DNA of 64,000 bases, taken from Corallochytrium limacisporum. Lineage: Eukaryota > Opisthokonta. The notes beneath the pieces were generated by a model, which did not search any database, was not told where the DNA came from, and saw only the letters and a list, made by a program, of their open reading frames with translations. The DNA lies in NCBI GenBank assembly GCA_002811645.1, contig PDIP01000024.1:8870-72869 (forward strand), given 5' to 3'. The position numbers and the translations under genes were made by a program. Positions 52,301-63,575 of this stretch are shown one piece after another; positions within the stretch are counted from its first letter, which is position 1, and each line of letters opens with the position of its first letter.

Positions 52301-53182
52301 AACACATGAAACCGAAGGAACTGTACAAATGAGATCGTAAAGTTCGAATCTGCAATTTATTTCCAGTACTAGCTGTCCCTTGATTGTCTCACCCGGATCA
52401 TTCTACCATTCCTCCGGTTGGGAACTGAAGGAGTGTGCACTACACGACAAGAGAAAAACAATAGTCGTTGATTTGAGCGAAGGAGAAGGAATTGGAATAC
52501 CTATGGTGAGCTACGGGGAAGTCACATTCGCAACCCCAAGACCTTCATGTTTTCCTCTCCACCTCTCTGTTGCATCGAGCACACTAAATGAGTCTTTGTT
52601 CTGAGCACACTGAGCATTGGAAATGCACAGAAACAAGACACGGGGAAGACCTCTTTCTCATCTGTCAATGACTTTCTGAAGGAAGGCGTACTAATGTGTG
52701 AGTTGGTCGGGGCCGAATAATAAGGAAGAGAGTGTATGGGAAATAGTAGTAGCACGAGAGCGCACCTGCCGAGAATGATCGCTCCGTGGGTGTCAACGTA
52801 CAGCTGTCCTTTTGCCGGCGGTTTCGACCCTTTCCCCTTCTCTCGCCTTCTGTGAATGAGTGAACTTGGAGAGGGCGGCCGGTGAGGGTGGAGCGGGGAG
52901 GGGGGAGCGGGGAGAGGGGAGGGGAAAAGAGAGATGGGCGAGACGCCTGCCACAGGACATCTTCTGCACCAGAAAGCCTTCGTAACTCTACTCACGAGCG
53001 CATTGAATCCGTTGTCCAGGCGCATCTTCGAAGTGAGACATAGATTCACTCGCATTACGTTCGGTACACCACAAGCATAGAAACGTATTTTATGAAGAAA
53101 GGTATTCATGTAAGAAGTGTAGATTGTAGTCTATGTCATGAAACAATTGTAGATTGCTAAACACATAGAACACACAGCAACC
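49301..53182. other. Gene-poor stretch, second part
   Basis: No recognised gene. A frame at 49367-49645 + has a coding-like centre (DPEYYDEDRQKDSAKA, then Pro-rich) but no domain, and it overlaps an antisense frame. A C9/G5 run sits at 50217-50227. Purine-rich runs lie at 52870-52930. Unspaced short frames otherwise. Confidence 0.45.
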
Positions 53183-53551
53183 ATGGGTGCAAACTCCTGC
53201 CTGAAGGGCTCTTTGTCAAGGACCACTAGCGAGGAGATCCGCCGATCCACACGCTCAGTTTGTGTGCGGAACGTCCCTGTAACAGAAGGTGTCGCAGATG
53301 CTGATTATGAACGTAAGGGAAGGGTTGCTCGACTGAACCCGGTTGAACTGCGCCGCGCGCAGCTACAGATTAAGAAGGTTCAGGATGAGCTTGGCGTGCC
53401 TCTGGAGTGTCGCCCTCGCTTCAGCATGAGCATGCTCAAAGAAGAGGAGTTCCGTCGTATGTGCAGTAGTCCTCGACGCGAGAGCAGGGCCTCCCTGTCG
53501 ATTCGATCTGAGGACTCCTACGGATCCGACATCTCCGACATGAGTGAGTAA
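53183..53551 (+). CDS. Small predicted myristoylated protein
   Basis: 122 residues, not recognised. The start MGANSCLKGSLSR has Gly2, Ser5 and Cys6, a good context for N-myristoylation plus palmitoylation. The middle is Arg/Lys-rich and helical (about 44-70). The C-terminus is Ser/Asp/Glu-rich (SEDSYGSDISDMSE). The ATG is in a favourable context (ACCATGG). It is the most credible gene in an 11-kb gene-poor stretch. A membrane-tethered signalling or cytoskeletal adaptor is only a guess. Confidence 0.55.
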   Translation: MGANSCLKGSLSRTTSEEIRRSTRSVCVRNVPVTEGVADADYERKGRVARLNPVELRRAQLQIKKVQDELGVPLECRPRFSMSMLKEEEFRRMCSSPRRESRASLSIRSEDSYGSDISDMSE

Positions 53552-56500
53552 ATTGATCTCCTCGAAGTATTTTAAAACCGAATTTTCCATAGTCAGTCAT
53601 ACGACACATTCAGCGTCATCGTCATTAACATGAACATCATCGAACATTGTCCATATCACATCCATTTTGTTAAAGTAGAGTAATATAGCATACCACATCA
53701 TCACCATTCATTCAATCAACGCGCTTTCAAAGATACATCTGCCCCTTTAGACAATGTATGAGCATCTCTTGGCATTGTGTGTGAACATCTGCCCCTTTAG
53801 TCAATGTATGAGCATCTCTTGGCATGGTGTGTGTAGATATCATGCTGATAAAAACAGTGTAAGCCACGACAGCAATAGTATGTCAGCGAAAGTCAGTGAA
53901 GTGAGGAGATCAATCTGGAAGTGCCTCGCATGAACTTTCACTCCGATGGCTCGGGGGTTCACCCGGCATATAATAGTCAATTAACCAGGGTTGAACTTGG
54001 GCCGTAAAACTGGTAACAATTAGTACTGAGTCTCCTACATACGCAATTCACAGGTCTCCTGTACTTTGTATATGAATGAAGCAGCCTCTATGTCGGCTGC
54101 GAAAGCTGCACAGTTTTGGTGGAACGTGTAAGCCATGGATCGCTTCGATATTACCCAATAGTTCAGAATTTTCGGTCGCTTCCCACTGCTGCCATTTCAC
54201 CAACTGTTTCCCACAGCGCATATGTTGAATGTACCGATATTATTCTCGCCGTGTTGTTTCTACGTCCGCGCACCTGCACAGAGGACAGAATAAAAAAACC
54301 ATACAGACTCGTATCCTTCACAAATTGATCCGCTACAATTTACCGGTGCCCCAAAGCACACCCAGTGCATGCCCAGCCAAACTAGGAGGTGGTTCGGTAT
54401 GCCCCCGATTGACCATATGTCTTCTAGAGTCTTTACTATTGCTATCGATATCCCCAAGATTTCGGTAGTGATATCTAGCCTGTAATGGAACCTAACGAAG
54501 ACCACCTTGGGTGCGTGGCAGAGCTCTTGTGTTGCGTCAAAGGTAAGCTAAGGTTACTCGCTTCATAGTGCTAACATTGCTCGTCCATATCCCATTGTTC
54601 AATATGATATAGTCAACTTGGAGCAGAGTGGTACCTGTCGCACACGCCTTGACTGGTGGACGGGGTTCTAATCTTGGCATGGGAACTTGGGCCTATTTTT
54701 GCCAGCTTTCTGCTGTACCCTTAGCTCGCCCCAACGGACACCTCTCTCAGATCTTCGTAGTTGTCAACAATTCGAGGTGTCATGTGTACGCGAGTTCACA
54801 CTTCATATATATATACATTTAGTACGGAGCTAAAATACTATTGTGGACAACCAGAACCATTGACCATTCCTACGGTTGCCTCCCTGGCTCTCTAACTGGT
54901 CCGCCGTGGGTCGTTTGCGGTGGTAATCAAGAAAACCACAAAAAAAGCAAAACTCAATGCCCTTCGACCACTGCTTCATTGCACACCGACTGAGTAGGTT
55001 GCAGTTCCAGGAATGAGTAGGGAAGCACTTCGGACGAAAAAAGAGAAGCAACCCACGGCACTTCACAAGACAACTGAGTTCGATAGCAGATCCGCTATGG
55101 CATCCCATCGGAAGCAGCTCAATAGGAGAAGACTCAGCTTGCTTGCTTTCCCCGCTCGTGATCTCCAAGACTATTGTGCAAAGTATTTTTTCAAACATTG
55201 TCTATACTGCCTACTAGAGATTAAAAACTCCGACAGAAAAACCAATGAGAAAGTGGACGATATGGCTCCCGTTTTCGCCTTGTCCTCTGTTGCAACTCTG
55301 CATGTGATCGTTCGATTTCTCGCTGACAAAACGATGAACCGCTGGTTGCTTCGTTTCGCTTCCTCCTTGCCTGCATTCTTATGAGGCTATACTGGTACGG
55401 TCACCTTCAGGTGGCCATTGGGCTGTCAAATTTCTTTCCGTTTCGGAATGGCGTGGGTTTGAAACTTGCCGCCAGGCCACACATTTTCTGTTGGCAATGC
55501 ACAGCCCGTGATGCTCTTGAGTAAAGTTGGTCCCAATACGCTAAGTGCACAATAGAATTGATCATTCGTCAATGGAGTGTTAGTATGAACCACCTATTGG
55601 TCTTCTTGGCAGCTACGATTGAATCAATTGAACCGGGCCGCAACCAAGGGCAAACACAACCACGCTGTCCCATAGTTGAAGGCAGGAAACGTTGGATACA
55701 GTGTGACTGGCTCACGAGAGGGCCCTAGAGCCTGCTATCTCGTACACCGGCCACTCGCTATGGTGCGCGGTTTCTTGTATTGTTTCTCTTGGAACATACA
55801 ACCAATCCATTGGCCGCGCTTGTATGTCGGGAGGGCTCTCTACCGCTACGAGCCTGTAAATACAATAGCTGCTAGCAGACCAAAGGTATGCTAGGGTTAT
55901 ATTATCAGACACAGCTTTGTAGTGCAGCCATAACTTAGAGAGTGAAGAAATGTGACATATTCAACACGCTTCCATATTCACATCGAATACCACACCACGC
56001 AACCGTCACCAGCGGCATCTTTGATCACCCTTTATCATCATAAAACAGAACTAGTTCAGTGAGCTGTTGCAATACCTGAACAAAGTGAGTGCTTTCCCCC
56101 AGCTGCCTCAGCATGTCGACTACCGATGCCGTGGAATTTCAAGGCTTCGGTTAGCCAGAGACTGAAGGCATGCATCAGAGGGGTGTGAAGAATGGGCAAG
56201 AATGTGTGTCCGATCAGATGTTATTTGGTTGCCTGCCGCTTGCATCAATATGCCTCTAAGGATTTCGGGATCCCAAAGGTTCAATGTAGGAAACTCTCGC
56301 CATTAGTGAAGCTAGAACCAGTCGAGAACAAATACTATAGATCCGTTGAACGCAATACAAGGATTCCACTGGCGCTGAGTGCTCTGTACAGTGTGTGTTC
56401 CCTCCAACCCATGCGCTGGGGAGTTTCAAATTAGTATCTACGCGATGGACACTTGAAGTCAAACCGCATAGACCGTGATTCACGCCGCCTTCCTTGTTGC

Positions 56501-56790
56501 TGCGTGAACAACTGCAGTATTGCCACACAGAGGAAGAGTCTACAGTATTTCGTCTGATGAATTCTACTGCAAGCTCTTGTGACCGCCCCACTCTTCCACC
56601 GTGTCCCACTACTGTAGTATGATGGTTTACAACAATTCTGCGAAACGATCGCAGTACGCTGGACAATTATTAATCAATATTATTGAAGTCTCCATGTTTC
56701 AATTCTATTTAAAATTTCCGGATATAGTTTGGTTTTGGGGCACTTGAATAGTAGTTCATATATCTATTTTTCGCCCTCGGCGGTTGTACT
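53552..56790. other. Gene-poor stretch up to tRNA-Val
   Basis: No gene seen. Short frames (55013-55384 + and 54830-55198 -) overlap and lack domains. A 50-bp tandem duplication is listed separately. Confidence 0.45.
53735..53834. repeat. 50-bp tandem duplication
   Basis: Two adjacent copies starting ACATCTGCCCCTTTAG (53735 and 53785) with only a few differences. It lies about 180 bases after the 122-residue gene. High identity suggests a recent event. Confidence 0.8.
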
Positions 56791-56864
56791 GTCAGCGTGG
56801 TGTAGTTGGTTATCACATGCGCCTCACACGCGCAAGGTCCCCGGTTCGATCCCGGGCGCTGACA
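56791..56864 (+). tRNA. tRNA-Val (CAC)
   Basis: 74 bases with a perfect acceptor stem GTCAGCG/CGCTGAC, D arm GTGTAGTTGGTTATCAC, anticodon stem TGCGC/GCGCA with loop CTCACAC and anticodon CAC at 56825-56827, variable loop AGGTC, T arm CCCGG/CCGGG around TTCGATC, and discriminator A. No intron. The A and B boxes are canonical. Confidence 0.97.
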
Positions 56865-56869
56865 TGCTC

Positions 56870-56876
56870 TTTTTTT
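56870..56876 (+). terminator. RNA polymerase III T-run terminator of tRNA-Val
   Basis: Seven T starting 6 bases after the tRNA 3' end; longer T-runs follow at 56881 and 56899. Confidence 0.85.
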
Positions 56877-57217
56877 GCCTTTTTTTTTTTTTGAAACTCT
56901 TTTTTTTTGCGTCAGTTGGAAACATTGAGTATCTACTGTCTGCATGTCCTCTGATGGCGAAGATCGGATGCGAACTGAGGTGGTTACGAACCCTTGATAG
57001 TCAAGGGCCCCTGCAGGCTTGGAAGAGCCTGGCGGGCAAGAAAAGTTCAGAATAGTAGGTGAGGCGGGACGAGGGTAGAATAGCTTGCCCGCTGCGCTAC
57101 CATTCGGTTTCTTCCTTTTTTTTTTTCCTTGAGTGGCCCCTCGGGCAGAAAATGGGAGCAGCGCTGAGGGCACGAACGAGCTGTGTTGGGATCGTCTTGC
57201 TATAAGGTGTAGAAATC
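56877..57217. other. Gap between tRNA-Val and Maf
   Basis: T-rich runs near 56881-56908 and 57116-57126. No gene seen. Confidence 0.5.
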
Positions 57218-57964
57218 ATGGACAGTGCAATCACCATGAACCCTAGCTCTCACTACACTGGCCCCCATTTTCAGGGGAAACCTCAAGGATGGTACACAAT
57301 CTCTAGTTCTCAACACATTTACACGTCTTGCAAAGCGACAGTCGCAATGGTGTATTCGGTGGTGACGCGCATGAAAGATATGCGTGTGATCCTTGCCTCC
57401 AAGTCTCCCCGACGTCGAGACCTGCTCGAGAAGCAACTGGGAATACCGCTCACCATTGTACCGTCCACATTCAATGAAGATCTCGACAAGTCAAAATATT
57501 CTACACCGCAGGAGTATGTGAAGGACACATGCCTGGGCAAGTTGAATGAGGTCGGAAGTCGACCTGGCCTAGCCTTCGACGTATTGATTGCCGCTGACAC
57601 AGTCGTGATACAAGGCGGACGGATTCTAGAAAAGCCGCAAGACCGGGAGCATGCGATTGAGATGTTGGCATCTCTATCCAATACTGAACACATAGTGTGC
57701 TCTGCAGTGGCCATTTCGCGTAAGAGAGAAGGATCGGAAGCTGTGATCAAGGCGTTCACTGTTGACACCAAGGTACGGTTTGCGAACCTTTCGAAGAAGG
57801 ATATTGAGGCCTACGTCGACACTGGGGAGCCCATGGATAAGGCTGGTGGCTATGGCATTCAGGCGCTGGGGGCGACTTTGGTCACCGGGATCGAGGGCTG
57901 CTATTACAACGTAATGGGATTCCCACTCCAGCGTTTCTGCGCAGAGATGGAGGATCTGGTGTAA
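57218..57964 (+). CDS. Maf/ASMTL-type nucleoside triphosphate pyrophosphatase
   Basis: The Maf domain starts at MRVILASKSPRRRDLLEKQL (about residue 51) and shows the family motifs SKSPRR, the ADTVV segment, and PMDKAGGYGIQ near the end. Maf proteins hydrolyse dTTP, UTP or modified nucleotides to monophosphates and PPi, and act in cell division arrest in bacteria and in nucleotide house-cleaning. The full frame gives 248 residues. Met at residue 44 (ATG 57347) would give 205, the usual Maf length, so the first 43 residues may be untranslated or a targeting extension. Confidence 0.93.
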   Translation: MDSAITMNPSSHYTGPHFQGKPQGWYTISSSQHIYTSCKATVAMVYSVVTRMKDMRVILASKSPRRRDLLEKQLGIPLTIVPSTFNEDLDKSKYSTPQEYVKDTCLGKLNEVGSRPGLAFDVLIAADTVVIQGGRILEKPQDREHAIEMLASLSNTEHIVCSAVAISRKREGSEAVIKAFTVDTKVRFANLSKKDIEAYVDTGEPMDKAGGYGIQALGATLVTGIEGCYYNVMGFPLQRFCAEMEDLV

Positions 57965-58065
57965 CGGGGCCCATTTCATATTGACTGGTACAAAGTATTT
58001 CATATTTTTACATAATGTTTCTATCTACGCTATCCTACAAATTGGTATTTCCGCTAGTATGTCCC

Positions 58066-59214
58066 TCAGGTCGACTTCCTTCCATCTTTGACTCGGTACG
58101 GGAGGTGGTTCTGGTAGTCAGTGATCTCCTTCTGCAGCAGGTACCACGCAAACGCAGACGCCGGACTGAAAAGTGTCGCCATGGCAGCAAACACTAGCGG
58201 CTGCCCATTCTTGTCATGCAGAATCAGCAGCATGCTCGCAAACGTTGTCAGGCAGATATCTGATGAAATACTGGTCTGCAGTGGAGTGCTAAATCCCTCG
58301 GTGATTGCATCCTGGACGTTAAATTCCCGGAGCAGCACGGTTATGCAATTTGACCACCAGCTCAGCGTCGATGCTCCCGCAATGGCTGCGTAAGTGATGG
58401 TCAAGCGGAAAACGTGCTGCGCATCTTCACGTTGCATGTCCTTCAGCAGGGGCGGAGGCCAAATAACAGGCACGACGAGGATGACGTGTAGACCAAATAG
58501 GGCCAGAGAAAAGAACCGCGGGTACTCGGGGTACCTTAGCAATTCAATGCAAAGTATGCCAATCATCGGGCACGCCATGGCGGGCCATGACATCTGTGGG
58601 GCACGGTAGCGGTAAACCCCTCGGGCGGCCTGTACGACACTAAAAAACAGACTGAAAGCCACACTGATCGCTCCCAGAAACCCACCGAGACAAAATGCTG
58701 TCGCCTGGACAGTGGAGACGTTATACCTACTCGATTCAACCCGTAGGAACACAACTCCGACGCAGACCCAATGCAGCAAACTACTACTCCACCAATACCG
58801 AGCACTGTTAGCCATGACATCCATGTACGCAGAGTCGAAGAGATCACTATATTGCACCCACTGGGTGGCATCCTCATAGTTGGCAGCATCTGCAAACACC
58901 CATGAGAGGATCTGGTACCATGTGATCAATAGCGATATCCCTGCCAGGGACAGATAGGTAGCCGGTCGCAACCCGGTGACTTTAGAGTCCCAAATGGGCT
59001 GTGCAAGGATCACTAGGAAGAAAGCCCAGAATAAGGCCGCAAAGTACAGACCAACCTTGGTCCAACCCCACCAGGCCGAGTCGAGTGGATCCCCCAGGAT
59101 GTTAATGTCCTCTGCCATCTTTTCTGTTTTCTGACGAACAATTTCTTCAGCAACAGCTTCAGGATCCATGTTGGCTACTACTATGACGGCTACACAAAGA
59201 CTAAAACGTTTCAC
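58066..59214 (-). CDS. Unrecognised multipass membrane protein
   Basis: 382 residues with about eight to ten hydrophobic helices spread from residue 55 to 365, no obvious signal peptide apart from the first 15 residues, and Trp-rich helix edges (for example SWWSN). Met at residue 16 (MDPEAVAEEIV) is an alternative start that fits better, as the segment after it is a charged helix typical of a cytosolic N-terminus. No transporter motif can be identified. It converges with Maf, whose stop is about 100 bases away. Confidence 0.7.
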   Translation of the reverse strand: MKRFSLCVAVIVVANMDPEAVAEEIVRQKTEKMAEDINILGDPLDSAWWGWTKVGLYFAALFWAFFLVILAQPIWDSKVTGLRPATYLSLAGISLLITWYQILSWVFADAANYEDATQWVQYSDLFDSAYMDVMANSARYWWSSSLLHWVCVGVVFLRVESSRYNVSTVQATAFCLGGFLGAISVAFSLFFSVVQAARGVYRYRAPQMSWPAMACPMIGILCIELLRYPEYPRFFSLALFGLHVILVVPVIWPPPLLKDMQREDAQHVFRLTITYAAIAGASTLSWWSNCITVLLREFNVQDAITEGFSTPLQTSISSDICLTTFASMLLILHDKNGQPLVFAAMATLFSPASAFAWYLLQKEITDYQNHLPYRVKDGRKST

Positions 59215-60803
59215 CTATATGCAAACTACATGGATGACGACTGGAAACTACCCACTATACCCGAACAACAACACTATTCTATCGTCTCGCAGGTCCATAG
59301 AACACGTAAGCTTCACAGTAATGTCCTGAATACAGTCCGTACCCATTTCTCTCATAGCAGTCCGATTTGTTCCGCGCACCTACAAGGACGTGCATCCACA
59401 GAGCTGGATCCCGTTACCGGACTATGACAGTCTTACTGTTGCTACTGGTTCGGCTAAACGTGGACGCCCCTGCCGGTTGTCACACTACACGTCGAGGCCT
59501 TCCCGGGCTTGCACTCCCGCCAATTTTCCTTCCTCAAGCTCCCGAAATCTCTCCCTATCGCCCCCCTTTTCAGGGGGACTTTGTTGAACCCTGAGCTGGC
59601 TTTTTCCCCATCGGCTCCCCATTTCTCCTTACCCGTCCATGCTCCTGGGTCAAAACAAATAGTCAATGTATGCTGGTCAGCCTGCTTCAATCCTACATTC
59701 CATACCCACACTGCAGTCTGGTCACAACCTACGGAAACCGGGCGACTAGTGCGAGCCAGGAGAAGGGACAGAGAGACACGGCGGGTCTTGGGTGAGCCGG
59801 AGGGTATATGTTCACTATGGAGCACACCTGATTGTTGTGGCTTTTGCTCCAAATCTACCGGCTTCTACTTCGCTTGCTACTTTGGGAGCGGAGGAGAAAC
59901 AAACACTGCCGCACGGTGGTCCATATATAATGAATCAGCCGGGGTTCTCCGTCGCTGCCGTGAACGCCGCACTAAGCTGAGTTCAGGTCGATTTGCTGTG
60001 GTTTTCCATAGTGAATAACCCACTACCACCGCCAAGAAACGGGCCGTTAGGTCGCGATGTGCTGTGTTGACTGTGTTTTCCATTCTCGCCCACCAGTCCA
60101 GTATTACATAGGTCAACCTCACTGGTCCTTCATACGTTCAGGAGGAGGGACAATTTTTTTTTTCGTAGGTATCGAATTTCTTAGAAAACTTGCGGGCAAT
60201 TGAGATAGGGGAAGGAGGGGCTTTTCGTCTTCAGGCCTGACAATAGGTTCATCGAGTGTGTGCACCTGCTCTCATGTCCCTGTACTCTAGTAGTTCAGTT
60301 TCGCGGTTTGCTGCTGCTTGTGATTGGGTGGCAAACTTCACCCAGCTCTGAGACGGCACCCCTTCCGTGCCCAAAGGGTGTCTGTTCACACACCGTGCTG
60401 GGCTTTGACGTAAATTTGCGTCTTTGTTGCTTTGTTGACCATTGTATGGTGTGGGTTTAGGGCCATCGGTGATGCCCCAGAGACGCCCCCCACTGTTGTT
60501 GTTTCCTTTGTTTGGCAAGTGTCACCCATGGGGTATACTCAATAAGGAAAAAACAGAGACCTAATCATCTATTTAATGGTTTTCAAAACAGTCTAAGGTC
60601 CACTCTTTGAGAAACAACCTGTATATGTAATAGTACGTCAGGGGGTGTTTGGACCCTTCGAGACTTTAGCCAACTTAAATCGTTACAAAATAAAATAGCC
60701 ATCACAATGTGAATAGCTTCTGTGATGGATTTGGAGGAGACACATTTTGTGGAAATGTAGCAGATTGCCTTCTATATTGTGACATCGTTTAAAGAGGAAA
60801 AAG
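59215..60803. other. Gap before transportin
   Basis: No gene seen. Overlapping frames at 59454-60018 have no domain. The last 200 bases are AT-rich and should hold the transportin promoter. Confidence 0.5.
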
Positions 60804-63575
60804 ATGGCAGCAAATTGGGAGCCTGAACCTCAGGGATTACAGGAGGTATTAGGCCTCTTGGAACAGAGTCAAACTCCTAATAGCGAGGTGCAACGGCAAG
60901 TTCATCGGCGCATAGAAGAATTGTGTCAGCATGCAGAGTTCAATAGCTATCTGATCTATGTGCTCACGAAACTAAACAACCAAAGTGAAACGACTCGGGG
61001 GTTTGCGGGAATCCTTTTAAAGAACAACGTCAAGGCGTCTTACAATACCATGAGCAGTGACGTGCAGGAATACATTAAGGCAGAGTGCATACGTTGCGTG
61101 GGTGACTCCAGTCCTCTGGTCAGGGCAACCATTGGGTTGCTGATCACAACAATTGCTAGCTGGGACCACGGCCAGGAGCTGATGAAATGGCCACAGCTGC
61201 TGCCATTTTTGATGGAAAATTTGAATAACCCAGATATGCACGTCTCTTTGGGATGCTTTAGTGCTCTACACAAATTGTGTGAAGACTGTCCAGCGGTTTT
61301 GGACAGTGAGCCGTTGGGTCGTCCATTGACCATCATCATCCCTGTGGTTATTGACTATTTCCTGCATTCAGAACCGAAGATCCGCAAGTCCGCACTGGAA
61401 ATTGTGAACCTTTTCATCGCGAATGAAGCGGAGGTTTTACGGGACAATTTTGACAAGTTCCTGACGAACCTTTTCCAACTCGCAAATGATCGAGACACAG
61501 AGGTACAGAAGAGTGTGTGTCGTGCCATTGTCGGATTGATTGAGACAAGCATACAGGATTTGTTGCCCCACCTGCCGCAGATTATTGAGTACATGTTGCA
61601 CACTACTGTGGATCCGGATGAGGAATTAGCTCTGGAGGGTTGTGAATTCTGGTTGGCCATTACAGAGAATCGCGCGTTTGGTGCGGAGGAGCAAGTGCAA
61701 AAGTTGCTGCAAGGATACCTACCTAAGTTGATCCCCGTGTTGATGCACCGAATGCGATACTCTGAGGCGGACATTATTTTGCTCAAGAGCACCGGTGGAG
61801 ACGATGCCCATGTTCCAGATAAGGACGAAGACATCAAGCCCAGGCACGCGAAATCGAAACAAAAAATGGACAGCCGAGCTGATCAGCACGGGGCCAACAA
61901 GGATCAATCAGAGAACGGCGATGCGTCGCATTTGCAGGCCAGCCCTGCACCCCAGAATGGCGACGAAACTGATTCAGAATTCGACGACGATGATGACGAT
62001 GATGACGATGCTCTGATGAATTGGAATTTGAGGAAGTGCTCCGCTGCCGCATTGGACACCCTGTCAACCATCTACCGCAATGACTGTCTCCCTATCCTCG
62101 TGCCTTCGTTGCAAGAGAAACTGCAGAGTTCGACCTGGGAGGACCGTGAGTGCGGCATACTGGCACTGGGTGCCATTGCGGAAGGCTGTATGTCCGGACT
62201 TGTGCCCCACTTCCCACAACTGCTGCCGTTTCTGATTGACTCTCTGAATGATAAGGAAGCGCTGGTACGCTCCATTACCTGCTGGACAATCAGCCGGTAT
62301 GCACGCTTCATCGTAAGCGAGGGTCCTACTAAGTACTTGGAACCTTGCATGCATCAACTGCTGTTGAGAATTAAGGACAACAACAAGCGGGTCCAGGAGG
62401 CCGCATGCAGTGCATTTGCAACCATCGAGGAGCAGGCCGGTCTTGACTTGGTGCCGTATCTGCAGCCCATTCTCGAGAACCTCATCGGTGCATTCAGACA
62501 GTACCAGCGAAAGAATCTGCTCATTCTATATGATGCCATTGGCACGCTAGCGGATGCGGTCGGTGAGCACTTGAATGTGCCACAGTATGTGGACATTCTT
62601 ATGCCTCCACTAATAGAGAAATGGAACGCCCTTGATGACCAGGACCAGGATTTGTTCCCGCTTCTGGAATGCCTGAGCAGTGTGGTGCTCGCGTTGAGGA
62701 AGGGATTCTTGCCCTACGTGGTCACAGTATACCAGCGGTGTCTGCGCCTGCTGCAGGTCACTATCCAACAGCAGGTAGCTGCTCAACATGATCCTGAGAT
62801 CGAGGAACCGGACCGGGAGTTTGTAGTGGTCAGCTTGGATCTTCTGTCTGGCTTGCTTGAAGGTTTGGGCGATGAGATCAGCGAGCTCGTGGTGAAATCC
62901 AACTTAGTCGACCTGCTGCAGATCAGCATGACTGATCCCCTGCCGGAGGTCAGGCAATCATCCTTTGCTCTACTGGGTGACTTGGCCAAGGCCTGCTTTG
63001 CTCATCTGGAACCGTTCGTCCCGCACTTCCTTGCTATTCTCATGGAAAGCTTGCAGCCCATGTACGTGTCAGTGTGTAACAACGCTACCTGGGCAGTCGG
63101 TGAGATTGCCATTAGGGCGGGTGAGCAGACAATGGAACCATTCGTGGAGCAATTGACTGAACGATTGATTCATATCTTGCATGAGAAACTTCCACGGACG
63201 TTGCTTGAGAACTCTGCCATTACTCTCGGTCGCTTGGGCTACGTCTGTCCCCAGCAAGTGGCCAGGCACTTGGATAGATTCATCAAGCCCTGGTGCATAT
63301 CTTTACGGCACATCCGGGATACCAAAGAGAAGGACTCTGCCTTCCGGGGCATCTGTCGTCTTATCTATGTTAATCCGACGGGTATTGGTAGACACTTTGC
63401 ATGGTTCTGTGATGCCATTGCCAGCTGGGACAACCCGGATCCAGAACTCAAAGAGCAGTTCCGTAGCATCTTGATCATGTGCAAGAGTGAACTCACGGAA
63501 GAGAAGTGGAACCAGCTTCTGGCCCGCTTCCCGCCTGCCCTCAGCAATCGCCTGAAGCAGCAGTATGACATCTAG
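60804..63575 (+). CDS. TNPO1: Transportin (karyopherin beta2, Kap104)
   Basis: 923 residues, close to human TNPO1 (about 898). Stacked HEAT repeats run the whole length. Diagnostic features are the acidic loop with nine consecutive Asp (near residues 393-403) directly before ALMNWNLRKCSAAALD, and the C-terminal blocks VRQSSFALLGDLAKACF, SVCNNATWAVGEIAIRAG, SAITLGRLGYVCPQ and KDSAFRGICRLIYVNPTG. Transportin imports PY-NLS cargoes such as hnRNP proteins and releases them on RanGTP. The loop insert (about residues 335-395) is longer than in animals and Gln/Ser/Asp-rich. No intron or break. Confidence 0.97.
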   Translation: MAANWEPEPQGLQEVLGLLEQSQTPNSEVQRQVHRRIEELCQHAEFNSYLIYVLTKLNNQSETTRGFAGILLKNNVKASYNTMSSDVQEYIKAECIRCVGDSSPLVRATIGLLITTIASWDHGQELMKWPQLLPFLMENLNNPDMHVSLGCFSALHKLCEDCPAVLDSEPLGRPLTIIIPVVIDYFLHSEPKIRKSALEIVNLFIANEAEVLRDNFDKFLTNLFQLANDRDTEVQKSVCRAIVGLIETSIQDLLPHLPQIIEYMLHTTVDPDEELALEGCEFWLAITENRAFGAEEQVQKLLQGYLPKLIPVLMHRMRYSEADIILLKSTGGDDAHVPDKDEDIKPRHAKSKQKMDSRADQHGANKDQSENGDASHLQASPAPQNGDETDSEFDDDDDDDDDALMNWNLRKCSAAALDTLSTIYRNDCLPILVPSLQEKLQSSTWEDRECGILALGAIAEGCMSGLVPHFPQLLPFLIDSLNDKEALVRSITCWTISRYARFIVSEGPTKYLEPCMHQLLLRIKDNNKRVQEAACSAFATIEEQAGLDLVPYLQPILENLIGAFRQYQRKNLLILYDAIGTLADAVGEHLNVPQYVDILMPPLIEKWNALDDQDQDLFPLLECLSSVVLALRKGFLPYVVTVYQRCLRLLQVTIQQQVAAQHDPEIEEPDREFVVVSLDLLSGLLEGLGDEISELVVKSNLVDLLQISMTDPLPEVRQSSFALLGDLAKACFAHLEPFVPHFLAILMESLQPMYVSVCNNATWAVGEIAIRAGEQTMEPFVEQLTERLIHILHEKLPRTLLENSAITLGRLGYVCPQQVARHLDRFIKPWCISLRHIRDTKEKDSAFRGICRLIYVNPTGIGRHFAWFCDAIASWDNPDPELKEQFRSILIMCKSELTEEKWNQLLARFPPALSNRLKQQYDI

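Noticed and set aside
52522-53109. 195-codon minus-strand frame
   Set aside because: Pro/Ser run over a purine-rich tract, no domain, ends poorly.
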